This document shows positions 1-6,419 of a stretch of DNA of 9,949 nucleotides, piece by piece. Position 1 is the stretch's first letter. Each line of letters opens with the position of its first letter. The position numbers were made by a program, and so were the translations under genes. The DNA is from DHVE2 group archaeon (lineage in GTDB: Archaea > Thermoplasmatota > Thermoplasmata > Thermoplasmatales > Aciduliprofundaceae). Below the pieces are notes generated by a model, which was not told where the DNA came from, did not search any database, and was given only the letters and a program-made list of their open reading frames with translations. Location: positions 1-9,949 of the forward strand of contig WALG01000155.1 of assembly GCA_015522955.1 (NCBI GenBank). Reading direction: 5' to 3'.

Positions 1-4
1 ATGA

Positions 5-14
5 ATAAATAATT
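5..14 (+). promoter_or_regulatory. possible TATA box for a distal start of the M20 hydrolase gene
   Basis: An AT-rich stretch resembling an archaeal TATA element (ataaataatt) is centred about 25 bases before the upstream in-frame ATG at 34. A second AT-rich stretch at 42-49 (atttatca) lies about 27 bases before the ATG at 73. Each would serve a leaderless transcript from its own start, so spacing alone does not decide between them. A 10-base palindrome, TTTTGCAAAA, lies at 18-27. Confidence 0.3.
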
Positions 15-72
15 TCGTTTTGCAAAATATTAAATGGAAAAATTTATCATTGTGCATGAACTCTCCTTCTCT

Positions 73-1290
73 ATGACTGTGCAAAATGTTTTAAAAAAGG
101 TTGAGGAACTCAGGGATGAGATGGTGGACTTCATGGTGGATATGATTAGAATCAAGGCTGTAAATCCTGCATTTGGTGGTGAGGGTGAAGAGAAAAGAGC
201 CGAATTCCTGGAGAGAAAATTGAAAGAGATCTGCGATGAAGTTAAGAGATATGATGCCGTGGATAAAAATGGACTCAAGCGCCCGAATCTTGTGGGTATC
301 ATCTACGGGGAGAACAGAAACAGAACCCTCTGGATCATAGGACATATGGATACGGTACCTGAAGGAGACTTATCTCTCTGGAAGCATGACCCCTATGACC
401 CTGTGGTGGAGGATGGTAAGGTATATGGGCGTGGCACGTTAGATGATGGGCAGGCCATAGTGACCTCTTATTTTGCAGCCAGGGCTATTCTTGACCTTGG
501 AATGAAGCCAAAAATTAATGTGGGTCTTGTGTACGTATCCGATGAAGAGGCCGGAAGCCAGTACGGAGTAGATTACCTTATGGACAAGGGATTATTTAAG
601 AGAAATGATCTTGTCATAGTGCCGGATGGAGGCAATGAGGATGGCTCATTTATAGAAATTGCTGAAAAAAGTTCAATGTGGCTCAAAATAACCACTATTG
701 GAAAACAGACCCACGCTTCCGTGCCCCAGACGGGTATAAATGCTCACAGAGTTGCCATGAAATATGCGTTGCTTGTGGATGAGTTCCTGCATGGGAAGTA
801 TGGGAAGAGGAATACTCTTTTCGCGCCTCCAGAGTCCACATTTGAAATGACAAAGAAGGATGCCAATGTGGGTAATATTAACACAATCCCCGGAAAAGAT
901 GTATTTTACTTTGATTTTAGAGTTATTCCGGGTTACAGCCTCGATGATATTCTAGAGGATATGAGACGTATTGCATCTCTCTTTGAGGAGGAATTTGGTG
1001 TGCGTATAGAGATTGAGGTGGTATCAAGGTCTGATGTGGCACCGCCTACGGAGGTAAATAGTGAGATTGTGCAAAGACTTATTAAAGCACTCAAGGAGTT
1101 GCGTGGTATAGAACCTGTGCCTGGAGGCATTGGTGGTGGCACTGTTGCAGCAGCATTCCGAAGAATAGGTGTGCCTGCGGTTGTATGGATGACCGCCGAT
1201 GAGGTCGAGCATCAGCCAAACGAGTTCTGCAGAATCGAAAATCTAGTGGAGGACGCCAAGGTTTTCGCCTACATAGCGATGCAGTCCTGA
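73..1290 (+). CDS. M20-family zinc metallohydrolase (ArgE/DapE/carboxypeptidase type)
   Basis: A cytoplasmic zinc-dependent amidohydrolase or peptidase of the M20 family (ArgE/DapE/CPG2-like). Counting from the upstream ATG at 34 (subtract 13 for the start at 73), the family motifs appear in order: GHMDTVPEG with metal ligands H104 and D106, GRGTLDDG with bridging D137, DEEAG with catalytic E171 and ligand E172, ligand D198 in VPDGG, the dimerisation/lid-region H227 (GKQTHAS), and the C-terminal ligand H393 in EHQPNE. All expected zinc and catalytic residues are present, so it should be active. At 405 residues (418 from the ATG at 34) it has normal family length. I chose 73 because MTVQNVLKKVEELRDE resembles typical M20 N-termini, while the 13 extra residues from 34 do not look family-like. 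The substrate cannot be told from sequence: succinyl-diaminopimelate, an acetylated amino acid or a dipeptide are all possible. Nothing ties it functionally to the hyp genes downstream. Confidence 0.88.
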   Translation: MTVQNVLKKVEELRDEMVDFMVDMIRIKAVNPAFGGEGEEKRAEFLERKLKEICDEVKRYDAVDKNGLKRPNLVGIIYGENRNRTLWIIGHMDTVPEGDLSLWKHDPYDPVVEDGKVYGRGTLDDGQAIVTSYFAARAILDLGMKPKINVGLVYVSDEEAGSQYGVDYLMDKGLFKRNDLVIVPDGGNEDGSFIEIAEKSSMWLKITTIGKQTHASVPQTGINAHRVAMKYALLVDEFLHGKYGKRNTLFAPPESTFEMTKKDANVGNINTIPGKDVFYFDFRVIPGYSLDDILEDMRRIASLFEEEFGVRIEIEVVSRSDVAPPTEVNSEIVQRLIKALKELRGIEPVPGGIGGGTVAAAFRRIGVPAVVWMTADEVEHQPNEFCRIENLVEDAKVFAYIAMQS

Positions 1291-1296
1291 GATTTT

Positions 1297-1318
1297 ATAC
1301 GATTCTCGTATTTTTTTT
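1297..1318 (+). terminator. stem-loop plus T-run after the M20 gene (terminator or operator)
   Basis: Seven bases after the M20 stop codon, ATACGA (1297-1302) and TCGTAT (1306-1311) form a 6-bp stem with a 3-base loop. The last base of the stem begins a run of eight T (1311-1318). This resembles an intrinsic terminator, and a T-run alone can terminate archaeal transcription. Because it ends 13 bases before the hypC TATA box, an operator role is also possible. Confidence 0.5.
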
Positions 1319-1330
1319 ACGAATACCGCA

Positions 1331-1340
1331 ATATTTATTA
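1331..1340 (+). promoter_or_regulatory. hypC TATA box
   Basis: The sequence atatttatta is centred about 26 bases before the ATG at 1362, the spacing expected for an archaeal leaderless transcript. No Shine-Dalgarno motif precedes that ATG. This is the likely promoter for hypC, hypD and hypF and supports 1362 as the true start. Confidence 0.6.
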
Positions 1341-1361
1341 ATGGTAATGCAATCTTCAAGT

Positions 1362-1616
1362 ATGTGTCTTGCCATACCTGGAAAAATCGTGGAAATCCGT
1401 GGCACTGTTGCCATTGTGGATTATGGGGGAGTGAGAAAGGAGGCCAGGGTGGATTTTCTGCCCGATGTGAAAGTTGGAGATTATGTTATTGTGCATACCG
1501 GATTTGCCATTGAGAAAATGGATGAAGGAGCGGCGGAAAAAAGTATTGAGGCATGGAATGAAATTTTTGAATCAGAATCTCTCGAAGACCTTGACCATGG
1601 AGAGGATGATGAATGA
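1362..1616 (+). CDS. hypC: HypC, [NiFe]-hydrogenase maturation chaperone
   Basis: A small HypC/HupF-family chaperone that, with HypD, carries the iron on which Fe(CN)2CO is built, then delivers it to the hydrogenase large-subunit precursor. The protein begins MCLAIPGK, the diagnostic N-terminus of the family. Cys2 becomes the N-terminal residue after Met removal and is required for function, so the start must be 1362. An in-frame ATG at 1341 would bury Cys2 behind seven residues and lies just downstream of the TATA box, too close to be transcribed from it. The 84 residues fit the family (about 70-95). A beta-barrel core (VAIVDYGGVRKEARVDF, then VGDYVIVHTGFAIEKMDE) is followed by a helix and a strongly acidic tail ending GEDDE. 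The stop overlaps the hypD start (ATGA), indicating translational coupling. Identification is very secure. Confidence 0.96.
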   Translation: MCLAIPGKIVEIRGTVAIVDYGGVRKEARVDFLPDVKVGDYVIVHTGFAIEKMDEGAAEKSIEAWNEIFESESLEDLDHGEDDE

Positions 1617-2710
1617 TTGGGGAGTGGAGAGATAGCAGCACTGCGAAAAAGATTCTCAAAGCGATATTTAAAGAGGTCAGGAATATAGATGGTGTTGTGA
1701 AATTTATGGATGTGTGTGGTACCCACGAGGATACTATCACGAGATACGGTTTACGTGCCATGCTTCCACAGAATGTGCAAATTCTTGCAGGTCCTGGATG
1801 TCCCGTTTGTATAACCCCTGTTGAGGACATAGTGGCCATGATGGAAATCGCAAAAGTTGCGAAAAATATAGTTATCACCACCTTCGGGGATATGTACAGA
1901 ATCCCCACACCGAAAGGTAGTTTTGCAGATTTTAAGGCAGGGGGTCGCGATGTCAGGATAGTCTATTCCATTTATGACGCGTATAAAATGGCTCTTAAAG
2001 AGAAAGATAAGATGGTGGTTCATTTCTCGCCAGGATTTGAGACTACAACCGCACCCACCGCGGGAATCTTGGAGGAAGTGTCTTCTCAGGACATCAAAAA
2101 TTTCAAAATTTATTCTGTGCACAGGCTCACACCACCTGCTGTAGAATTTCTTCTGGCACAGGGTACCGAGATTGATGGTCTAATAACTCCTGGGCACGTG
2201 TCTGCCATAATCGGAGTGAGGGGCTGGGAGTATCTTACCGAGAATTACGGAATACCCCAGGTGGTTTCGGGATTTGAGCCCTTAGATGTACTTTTATCCG
2301 TTTATATGCTTCTCAAGATGTATAAAAATGGAGAGAAGGAAGTGAAAAATGAGTATACTAGAGTTGTGAAGTACAAAGGCAATGAATCTGCGCAGAGAAG
2401 CATAGAGAAATTTTTTGAGGTTCGAGATGCAAAATGGAGGGCTCTGGGAGTTATAGAACGTAGCGGATTATTTCTCCGAAAAGAATACGAAGAATACGAG
2501 ATTCGAACATATTATCCTGTGGAGGTACCAGAACTTCCGGATCTGGAGCGAGGCTGCAGATGTGGAGAAGTTTTGAGGGGTTTGATACTTCCCACCGAAT
2601 GTCCGCTATTTGGTCGGGTTTGCACTCCTCGCAATCCGGTGGGCCCTTGTATGGTCTCGTATGAGGGCACGTGTCAGATTTTTTATAAATATGGCTCACT
2701 CTACAGGTGA
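1613..2710 (+). CDS. hypD: HypD, Fe-S scaffold for Fe(CN)2CO assembly
   Basis: HypD is the iron-sulfur scaffold that forms a complex with HypC, accepts cyanide from HypE and assembles the Fe(CN)2CO group of NiFe hydrogenases in the cytoplasm. The 365 residues match the family. Visible motifs are CGTHE (C35-E39), GPGCPVC (C63, C66), TFGDMYRIP (about 90-98), GFETTTAPTA (about 141-150) and PGHVSAIIG (about 193-201). The C-terminal part is cysteine-rich (C315, C317, C330, C337, C346, C354) and holds the 4Fe-4S cluster and its redox-active neighbours. The start is fixed by the ATGA overlap with hypC. The form FGDMYRIPTPKGSF, rather than the bacterial FGDMMRVPG, is as I recall it from archaeal HypD proteins. 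All cysteines expected for function are present, so the gene looks intact. Confidence 0.97.
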   Translation: MIGEWRDSSTAKKILKAIFKEVRNIDGVVKFMDVCGTHEDTITRYGLRAMLPQNVQILAGPGCPVCITPVEDIVAMMEIAKVAKNIVITTFGDMYRIPTPKGSFADFKAGGRDVRIVYSIYDAYKMALKEKDKMVVHFSPGFETTTAPTAGILEEVSSQDIKNFKIYSVHRLTPPAVEFLLAQGTEIDGLITPGHVSAIIGVRGWEYLTENYGIPQVVSGFEPLDVLLSVYMLLKMYKNGEKEVKNEYTRVVKYKGNESAQRSIEKFFEVRDAKWRALGVIERSGLFLRKEYEEYEIRTYYPVEVPELPDLERGCRCGEVLRGLILPTECPLFGRVCTPRNPVGPCMVSYEGTCQIFYKYGSLYR

Positions 2711-2712
2711 TG
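2705..2712 (+). promoter_or_regulatory. ribosome-binding site of hypF overlapping the hypD stop
   Basis: The motif aggtgatg lies across the hypD stop codon (2708-2710), about four bases before the ATG at 2715. It matches the anti-Shine-Dalgarno end of archaeal 16S rRNA and fixes the hypF start here rather than at the in-frame ATG codons at 2610 or 2691. Ribosomes finishing hypD could reinitiate directly. Confidence 0.55.
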
Positions 2713-2714
2713 TC

Positions 2715-4979
2715 ATGGTATCCTATCTCCTCACGGTTAGTGGTGTGGTTCAGGGCGTGGGGTTCAGACCCTTTGTTTACCGAACTGCAGTATCTTTGGG
2801 ATTGAAGGGGTATGTGAAGAATATCGGGGATGGGGGAGTGGAAATATTTCTAGAAGGCAGTGAAGGAAAAATAAATGAGTTTGTAGATAAACTTCGCAGA
2901 GAATCACCACCCCTTGCAAAGATTTCTCATATACATATAGAAAATGTATCCCCAGGGAATTATGAGGAGTTTGTGATTGAAAAGAGTGAAAAAAGGGAGG
3001 GTGAGGGACTCTCTATAATTCCACCCGATGTAGGTATCTGTGATAAATGCGCCAAGGAGCTTTTTGACCCCACCAATCCAAGGTATCTCTATCCATTCAT
3101 TGTATGTACCGATTGTGGTCCTAGATTCACCATTATAGAGGACTTGCCCTACGATAGGGAGAACACTAGTATGCGGGAGTTTCCGATGTGTAATTTCTGC
3201 AAAAACGAGTATGAGGATCCCCTGAACCGGAGATACCATGCAGAGCCGGTTTGCTGTGCAAGATGTGGGCCACAATATACACTTTACACCCCCGGTAGAG
3301 AGAAAATCCCGGGCGATCCCATAAAAAATGCTGCTAACCTTATAGACGAAGGCTATATCGTTGCAGTTAAGGGAATCGGGGGCATTCATCTGGCCTGTGA
3401 TGCCACAGAAGAAGATGTTGTGGCAAAACTTCGCAGAAGATTGGGAAGGGAGCAGCAGCCCTTTGCCCTCATGGCCAGAAATATAGAAACGGTGAAAAAA
3501 TATGCCCATGTGAGCAAGGAAGAAGAGGAGGAACTGAAGTCCTATCGCAAGCCCATAGTGCTTCTGACAAAAAAAGAGAATTGCCAATTACCTAAAAATC
3601 TTGCTCCTGGACTCCATACTTTAGGGTTCATGCTCCCCTATGCGGGCACACACCTCCTTCTTTTTCATTATTCTTCATCATCTGTGTATGTGATGACCTC
3701 TGCCAACAGACCGGATATGCCCATGGTTATAGATAACGAGAAGGCTTTTCAAGAACTTCAGGGCATTGCAGATTATTTTCTGTTGCATAACAGAAGGATA
3801 GTGAACCGTACCGATGATAGTGTGGTTAGATTTGTGCATGGAAGAGCGTTGGTAAGAAGAAGCCGTGGTTTTGTACCCTTACCTTTGGAGTTTCCATCAA
3901 AGGCTAGATATCTTGCTATGGGCGCTGAACTTATGAATTCTTTCAGTATGACAAAGAAAGGTCAAATATATCCCAGCCAGTATATGGGAAATGCATCTAA
4001 GTTGGAGGTTGTTGAATTTATAAAAAGAAGCGTGGAGCATTTTAAGAAGATTCTGCGTATAGACGCATGGGATGCCATAATAGCGGATAAGCATCCCACA
4101 TATCTTACCTCGAAATTTGCCGCAGAGATGAGCGAAGCCCTGGGTGTTCCTCTCTTAAAGATACAGCATCATTTTGCACATATAGGTTCTGTGATGCTGG
4201 AGCATAAGTTGCAGGAGGCAATAGGTATAGCCCTGGATGGTGTTGGATATGGTGATGATGGTGCAGTGTGGGGTGGAGAGGTTCTTATTCTTTCGCCGGG
4301 AGAAATGAGGCGATATGGGCATATAGATTATTATTCCCTACCTGGAGGAGATCTGGCTGCTTACTACCCTATTCGCGCCCTTGTGGGATTGCTTGTGAAA
4401 AGTGGTGAGAATGTGATTGATTTTCTCGAGAAATACGTGCCAGGATGGCGTAATATGCTGCCCCATGGCGAGAAGGAGATGGAGATTATTCTTAAGCAAG
4501 TTGGTAATGGTATTAATACCCCGCAATCTTCCTCAGCGGGCAGATTTTTAGATGCAATTTCTGTGCTTCTTGGTGTGGCATATCGCAGAACATACGAAGG
4601 CGAGCCTGCCATGAAACTTGAAAGCGTGGCGCTAAGGGGAGCAGTGCGAGATGTAGAGGTTCCCGTGAGACAGAGGCGGATTTATATGGGGGAAATAATT
4701 CCACAAATTGTGAATATGAAACGGGATACTGCTGCTTTGACTGCTCATATGGCCCTCGCTGATGCAATGGCCACTGTAGCCATTGAGGGTGCAGAGAAGA
4801 AAGGTATAAAGAATGTGTGTCTGAGCGGGGGTGTTGCTTACAATTCCATTATAACCTCGCAAATTGAGAAAAGGGTGAAGAGTTATGGCCTTAAATTTTT
4901 TGTAAACCATGAGATTCCTCGCGGTGATAATGGAATCTCTGCTGGCCAGGCCTATGTGGCATATCTTCTGGAGAATTAG
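2715..4979 (+). CDS. hypF: HypF, carbamoyltransferase for hydrogenase cyanide-ligand synthesis
   Basis: HypF uses carbamoyl phosphate and ATP to make carbamoyl-adenylate and passes the carbamoyl group to the C-terminal cysteine of HypE, the first step to the CN ligands. The 754 residues show the full family order. An acylphosphatase domain (about 1-90) has VVQGVGFRPF with R18 and N36. Two zinc-finger units follow (C109/C112/C131/C134 and C159/C162/C181/C184). A YrdC/Sua5-like domain spans about 200-385 (AVKGIGGIHLACDAT). The C-terminal domain is Kae1-like (about 395-754), with metal motif HHFAH (H485, H489), LDGVGYGDDGAVWGGE, LSGGVAYNS and PRGDNG (D738). The start at 2715 has a ribosome-binding site and gives an N-terminus that fits the family; the longer ORF upstream runs into hypD and is not supported. 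The gene is intact and adjoins its partner genes. Confidence 0.97.
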   Translation: MVSYLLTVSGVVQGVGFRPFVYRTAVSLGLKGYVKNIGDGGVEIFLEGSEGKINEFVDKLRRESPPLAKISHIHIENVSPGNYEEFVIEKSEKREGEGLSIIPPDVGICDKCAKELFDPTNPRYLYPFIVCTDCGPRFTIIEDLPYDRENTSMREFPMCNFCKNEYEDPLNRRYHAEPVCCARCGPQYTLYTPGREKIPGDPIKNAANLIDEGYIVAVKGIGGIHLACDATEEDVVAKLRRRLGREQQPFALMARNIETVKKYAHVSKEEEEELKSYRKPIVLLTKKENCQLPKNLAPGLHTLGFMLPYAGTHLLLFHYSSSSVYVMTSANRPDMPMVIDNEKAFQELQGIADYFLLHNRRIVNRTDDSVVRFVHGRALVRRSRGFVPLPLEFPSKARYLAMGAELMNSFSMTKKGQIYPSQYMGNASKLEVVEFIKRSVEHFKKILRIDAWDAIIADKHPTYLTSKFAAEMSEALGVPLLKIQHHFAHIGSVMLEHKLQEAIGIALDGVGYGDDGAVWGGEVLILSPGEMRRYGHIDYYSLPGGDLAAYYPIRALVGLLVKSGENVIDFLEKYVPGWRNMLPHGEKEMEIILKQVGNGINTPQSSSAGRFLDAISVLLGVAYRRTYEGEPAMKLESVALRGAVRDVEVPVRQRRIYMGEIIPQIVNMKRDTAALTAHMALADAMATVAIEGAEKKGIKNVCLSGGVAYNSIITSQIEKRVKSYGLKFFVNHEIPRGDNGISAGQAYVAYLLEN

Positions 4980-4982
4980 CAA

Positions 4983-4989
4983 ATTTAAT
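4983..4989 (+). promoter_or_regulatory. possible TATA box for hypE
   Basis: The sequence tttaata is centred about 27 bases before the hypE ATG, which has no Shine-Dalgarno motif. This fits a leaderless hypE transcript starting in the 33-base gap after hypF. A second AT stretch (ctatatat, 4993-5000) is too close to the ATG to act for a leaderless start. Read-through from hypF is equally possible. Confidence 0.4.
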
Positions 4990-5012
4990 AGGCTATATAT
5001 CCATGCCCGATT

Positions 5013-6020
5013 ATGAAACTTACTATGATGCATGGTGCTGGTGGAGAGTTGATGGATGAATTAATAAAGAATGTAATATTGAGGAATCTCACACTTAAAA
5101 GTGCTGGCTCGGTATCCCTTGATGCTCTCGATGATGGTGCAAGTATAGATGTTGCTGGAGAGCATTTTATATTTACAATTGATGGGCATACGGTAAAACC
5201 TCTTTTCTTTCCAGGAGGGGATATAGGCCGTCTCGCACTCAGCGGTACCGTGAATGATCTTGTAGTGATGGGTGCCAAGCCACTGGCAATTGCAACCTCG
5301 CTTATAATCCAGGAAGGGTTTGATACCCAGACTCTTGAAAAAATTCTTCATTCCATGGACACCGTTTCCAGGGAGGTGCCGGTACCCATAATCACGGGGG
5401 ATACCAAGGTAGTAGAGGATAAGATAGGTATATTTGTAATCACAGCCGGAGTTGGAAGAGCCGAAAAGATAATCCGGGATTCTGGAGCAAGGGAGGGGGA
5501 TGCAATTCTCATAAATGGTGGTATAGGAGAGCACGGTTTTGCAATTCTATCTCTCCGTGAGGGCATATCTTTGGACACCACGCTCAAAAGCGATGTCTCG
5601 CCGGTATGGAAATGCGTGAAGAGCGTAGCCCAGGAAATAGGCTGGGAAAACATACATGCAATGAAGGACCCTACTCGAGGGGGGTTAAGCGAGGCACTTA
5701 ACGAGATTGCGCAGAAATCTAAAGTTGGTATAAAGATATGGGAGAGTAAAGTGCCCATGAGGGAAGAAGTTCATGCGATGGGAGAGATGCTCGGTATATC
5801 CCCATTTCATATGGCCAACGAGGGGAAAGTGGTATTCTCTGTATCAAAAAAATATGCCGAGGATGCCCTAACTGCCATGAGGAGGGCTGGATACGTCCAA
5901 GCGGCTATGATTGGAGAGGTTATCCAAGAATATACCGGCAAGGTAGTGGTTGAAACAGAAGTCGGAGGTCGCAGATTCATGGAACGACCAGTGGGTGACC
6001 CGGTGCCACGGGTGTGTTAA
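5013..6020 (+). CDS. hypE: HypE, thiocarbamate dehydratase of hydrogenase maturation
   Basis: HypE receives a carbamoyl group from HypF on its C-terminal cysteine and dehydrates it with ATP to a thiocyanate, which is then handed to the HypC-HypD iron. It belongs to the PurM/AIR-synthase-like ATPase superfamily. The 335 residues match the family. Visible motifs are MHGAGGELMDELI near the N-terminus, DDGASIDV (about 40-47), TIDGHTVKPLFFPGGDIGRL (about 55-74), SGTVNDLVVMGAKP (about 77-90), ITGDTKVV (about 127-134) and MKDPTRGGLSEALNE (about 217-231). The protein ends VPRVC, so the carbamoyl-accepting cysteine C335 is present in the family's PR-x-C form. It lies 33 bases after hypF, and HypF and HypE act as a pair. 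The start has no Shine-Dalgarno motif but has a TATA-like box at leaderless spacing. Nothing suggests damage. Confidence 0.97.
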   Translation: MKLTMMHGAGGELMDELIKNVILRNLTLKSAGSVSLDALDDGASIDVAGEHFIFTIDGHTVKPLFFPGGDIGRLALSGTVNDLVVMGAKPLAIATSLIIQEGFDTQTLEKILHSMDTVSREVPVPIITGDTKVVEDKIGIFVITAGVGRAEKIIRDSGAREGDAILINGGIGEHGFAILSLREGISLDTTLKSDVSPVWKCVKSVAQEIGWENIHAMKDPTRGGLSEALNEIAQKSKVGIKIWESKVPMREEVHAMGEMLGISPFHMANEGKVVFSVSKKYAEDALTAMRRAGYVQAAMIGEVIQEYTGKVVVETEVGGRRFMERPVGDPVPRVC

Positions 6021-6027
6021 TCAGCGA

Positions 6028-6032
6028 TTTTT
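6028..6032 (+). terminator. short T-run after hypE
   Basis: A run of five T begins eight bases after the hypE stop, with no stable hairpin visible before it. Archaeal RNA polymerase can stop at T-runs, so it may end the hyp transcript ahead of the next promoter. The evidence is weak. Confidence 0.25.
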
Positions 6033-6043
6033 ACCAAGAGCAC

Positions 6044-6057
6044 AAAAAACTTATATT
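6044..6057 (+). promoter_or_regulatory. promoter (A-rich BRE plus TATA box) of the small membrane protein gene
   Basis: An A-run followed by ttatatt (6051-6057) looks like a BRE/TATA pair. The TATA element is centred about 34 bases before the ATG at 6088, which would give a leader of roughly 9 bases. That leader contains aggga at 6078-6082, a candidate ribosome-binding site. The gene therefore probably has its own promoter rather than relying on the hyp transcript. Confidence 0.5.
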
Positions 6058-6087
6058 GCCATAGATTCATATAATCCAGGGATAAAA

Positions 6088-6408
6088 ATGGATGCTCTTA
6101 CTGCCTTATCTTATATGGTTCTTGGTGCCTTTCTGGGTGTCACGGGTCAGGGACTGCGCTTTGCAATAGGACTAAAAAAGAGGTATGAGGAAAATCCAGG
6201 AAAGAGAAGCAGAGAATGGTTTGACTGGGGTCGCATGGTTCTCAGTTTCATAATCGGAGCATCTGCAGGTGTTCTCGCCGCCGTGTTTCTTCTTGGAAGC
6301 AATGTGAACAGAAACTATCTTCTCAGCGTAATTGCGGCAGGATATGCCGGTACAGATTTCATAGAGGCCATACTTCGTAGATACACTCCCCAAATTAAAG
6401 AAAAATAA
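6088..6408 (+). CDS. small integral membrane protein of unknown function
   Basis: I do not recognise a named family. The 106-residue product has three hydrophobic segments: about 4-27 (LSYMVLGAFLGVTGQGLRFA), about 49-70 (RMVLSFIIGASAGVLAAVFL) and a shorter, weaker one at about 77-94 containing AGYAGTDFIEAI. A positively charged loop (KKRYEENPGKRSREW) lies between the first two. The ending RRYTPQIKEK is basic. The start at 6088 is chosen because an A-rich/TATA promoter and an aggga motif precede it; reading further upstream would run into the hypE coding frame and give a non-hydrophobic N-terminus. A G-Y-x-G-T-D-F-I-E motif in the last segment reminds me of small phage-type membrane proteins, but that is only an impression. 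It is convergent with the purine permease gene and close to hypE. A membrane location is likely; no role can be given. Confidence 0.75.
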   Translation: MDALTALSYMVLGAFLGVTGQGLRFAIGLKKRYEENPGKRSREWFDWGRMVLSFIIGASAGVLAAVFLLGSNVNRNYLLSVIAAGYAGTDFIEAILRRYTPQIKEK

Positions 6409-6415
6409 AGAAAAA
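6391..6415 (-). terminator. T-rich termination region after the purine permease
   Basis: Read on the minus strand, the bases just after the permease stop contain TTTTT (6415-6411), TTTA, TTTTT (6405-6401) and TTTAA. Repeated T-runs are typical archaeal termination signals. They overlap the last codons of the convergent membrane protein gene, which is possible because only 11 bases separate the two genes. Confidence 0.45.
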
Positions 6416-6419
6416 GGGA

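Noticed and set aside
2610..2714. Upstream extension of hypF from the ATG at 2610 or 2691
   Set aside because: It would overlap hypD by up to 101 bases and add residues unlike any HypF N-terminus. The ATG at 2715 has a ribosome-binding site and a family-like start.
3420..3480. HypF YrdC-like domain reads REQQPFALM where many bacterial HypF proteins have KPFA or KPLA
   Set aside because: I recall QQPFA-type variants in other archaeal HypF proteins, and the surrounding domain is intact, so I do not treat it as a lost active-site residue.
2904..3587. Long minus-strand open frame (227 codons) opposite hypF
   Set aside because: It lies wholly within the hypF coding region, its translation has no recognisable domain, and it has no promoter or ribosome-binding site. 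It is a shadow of hypF codon usage.
5950..6087. Upstream extension of the small membrane protein into hypE
   Set aside because: The extra residues come from hypE read in another frame, and the promoter lies at 6044-6057, inside the extension.
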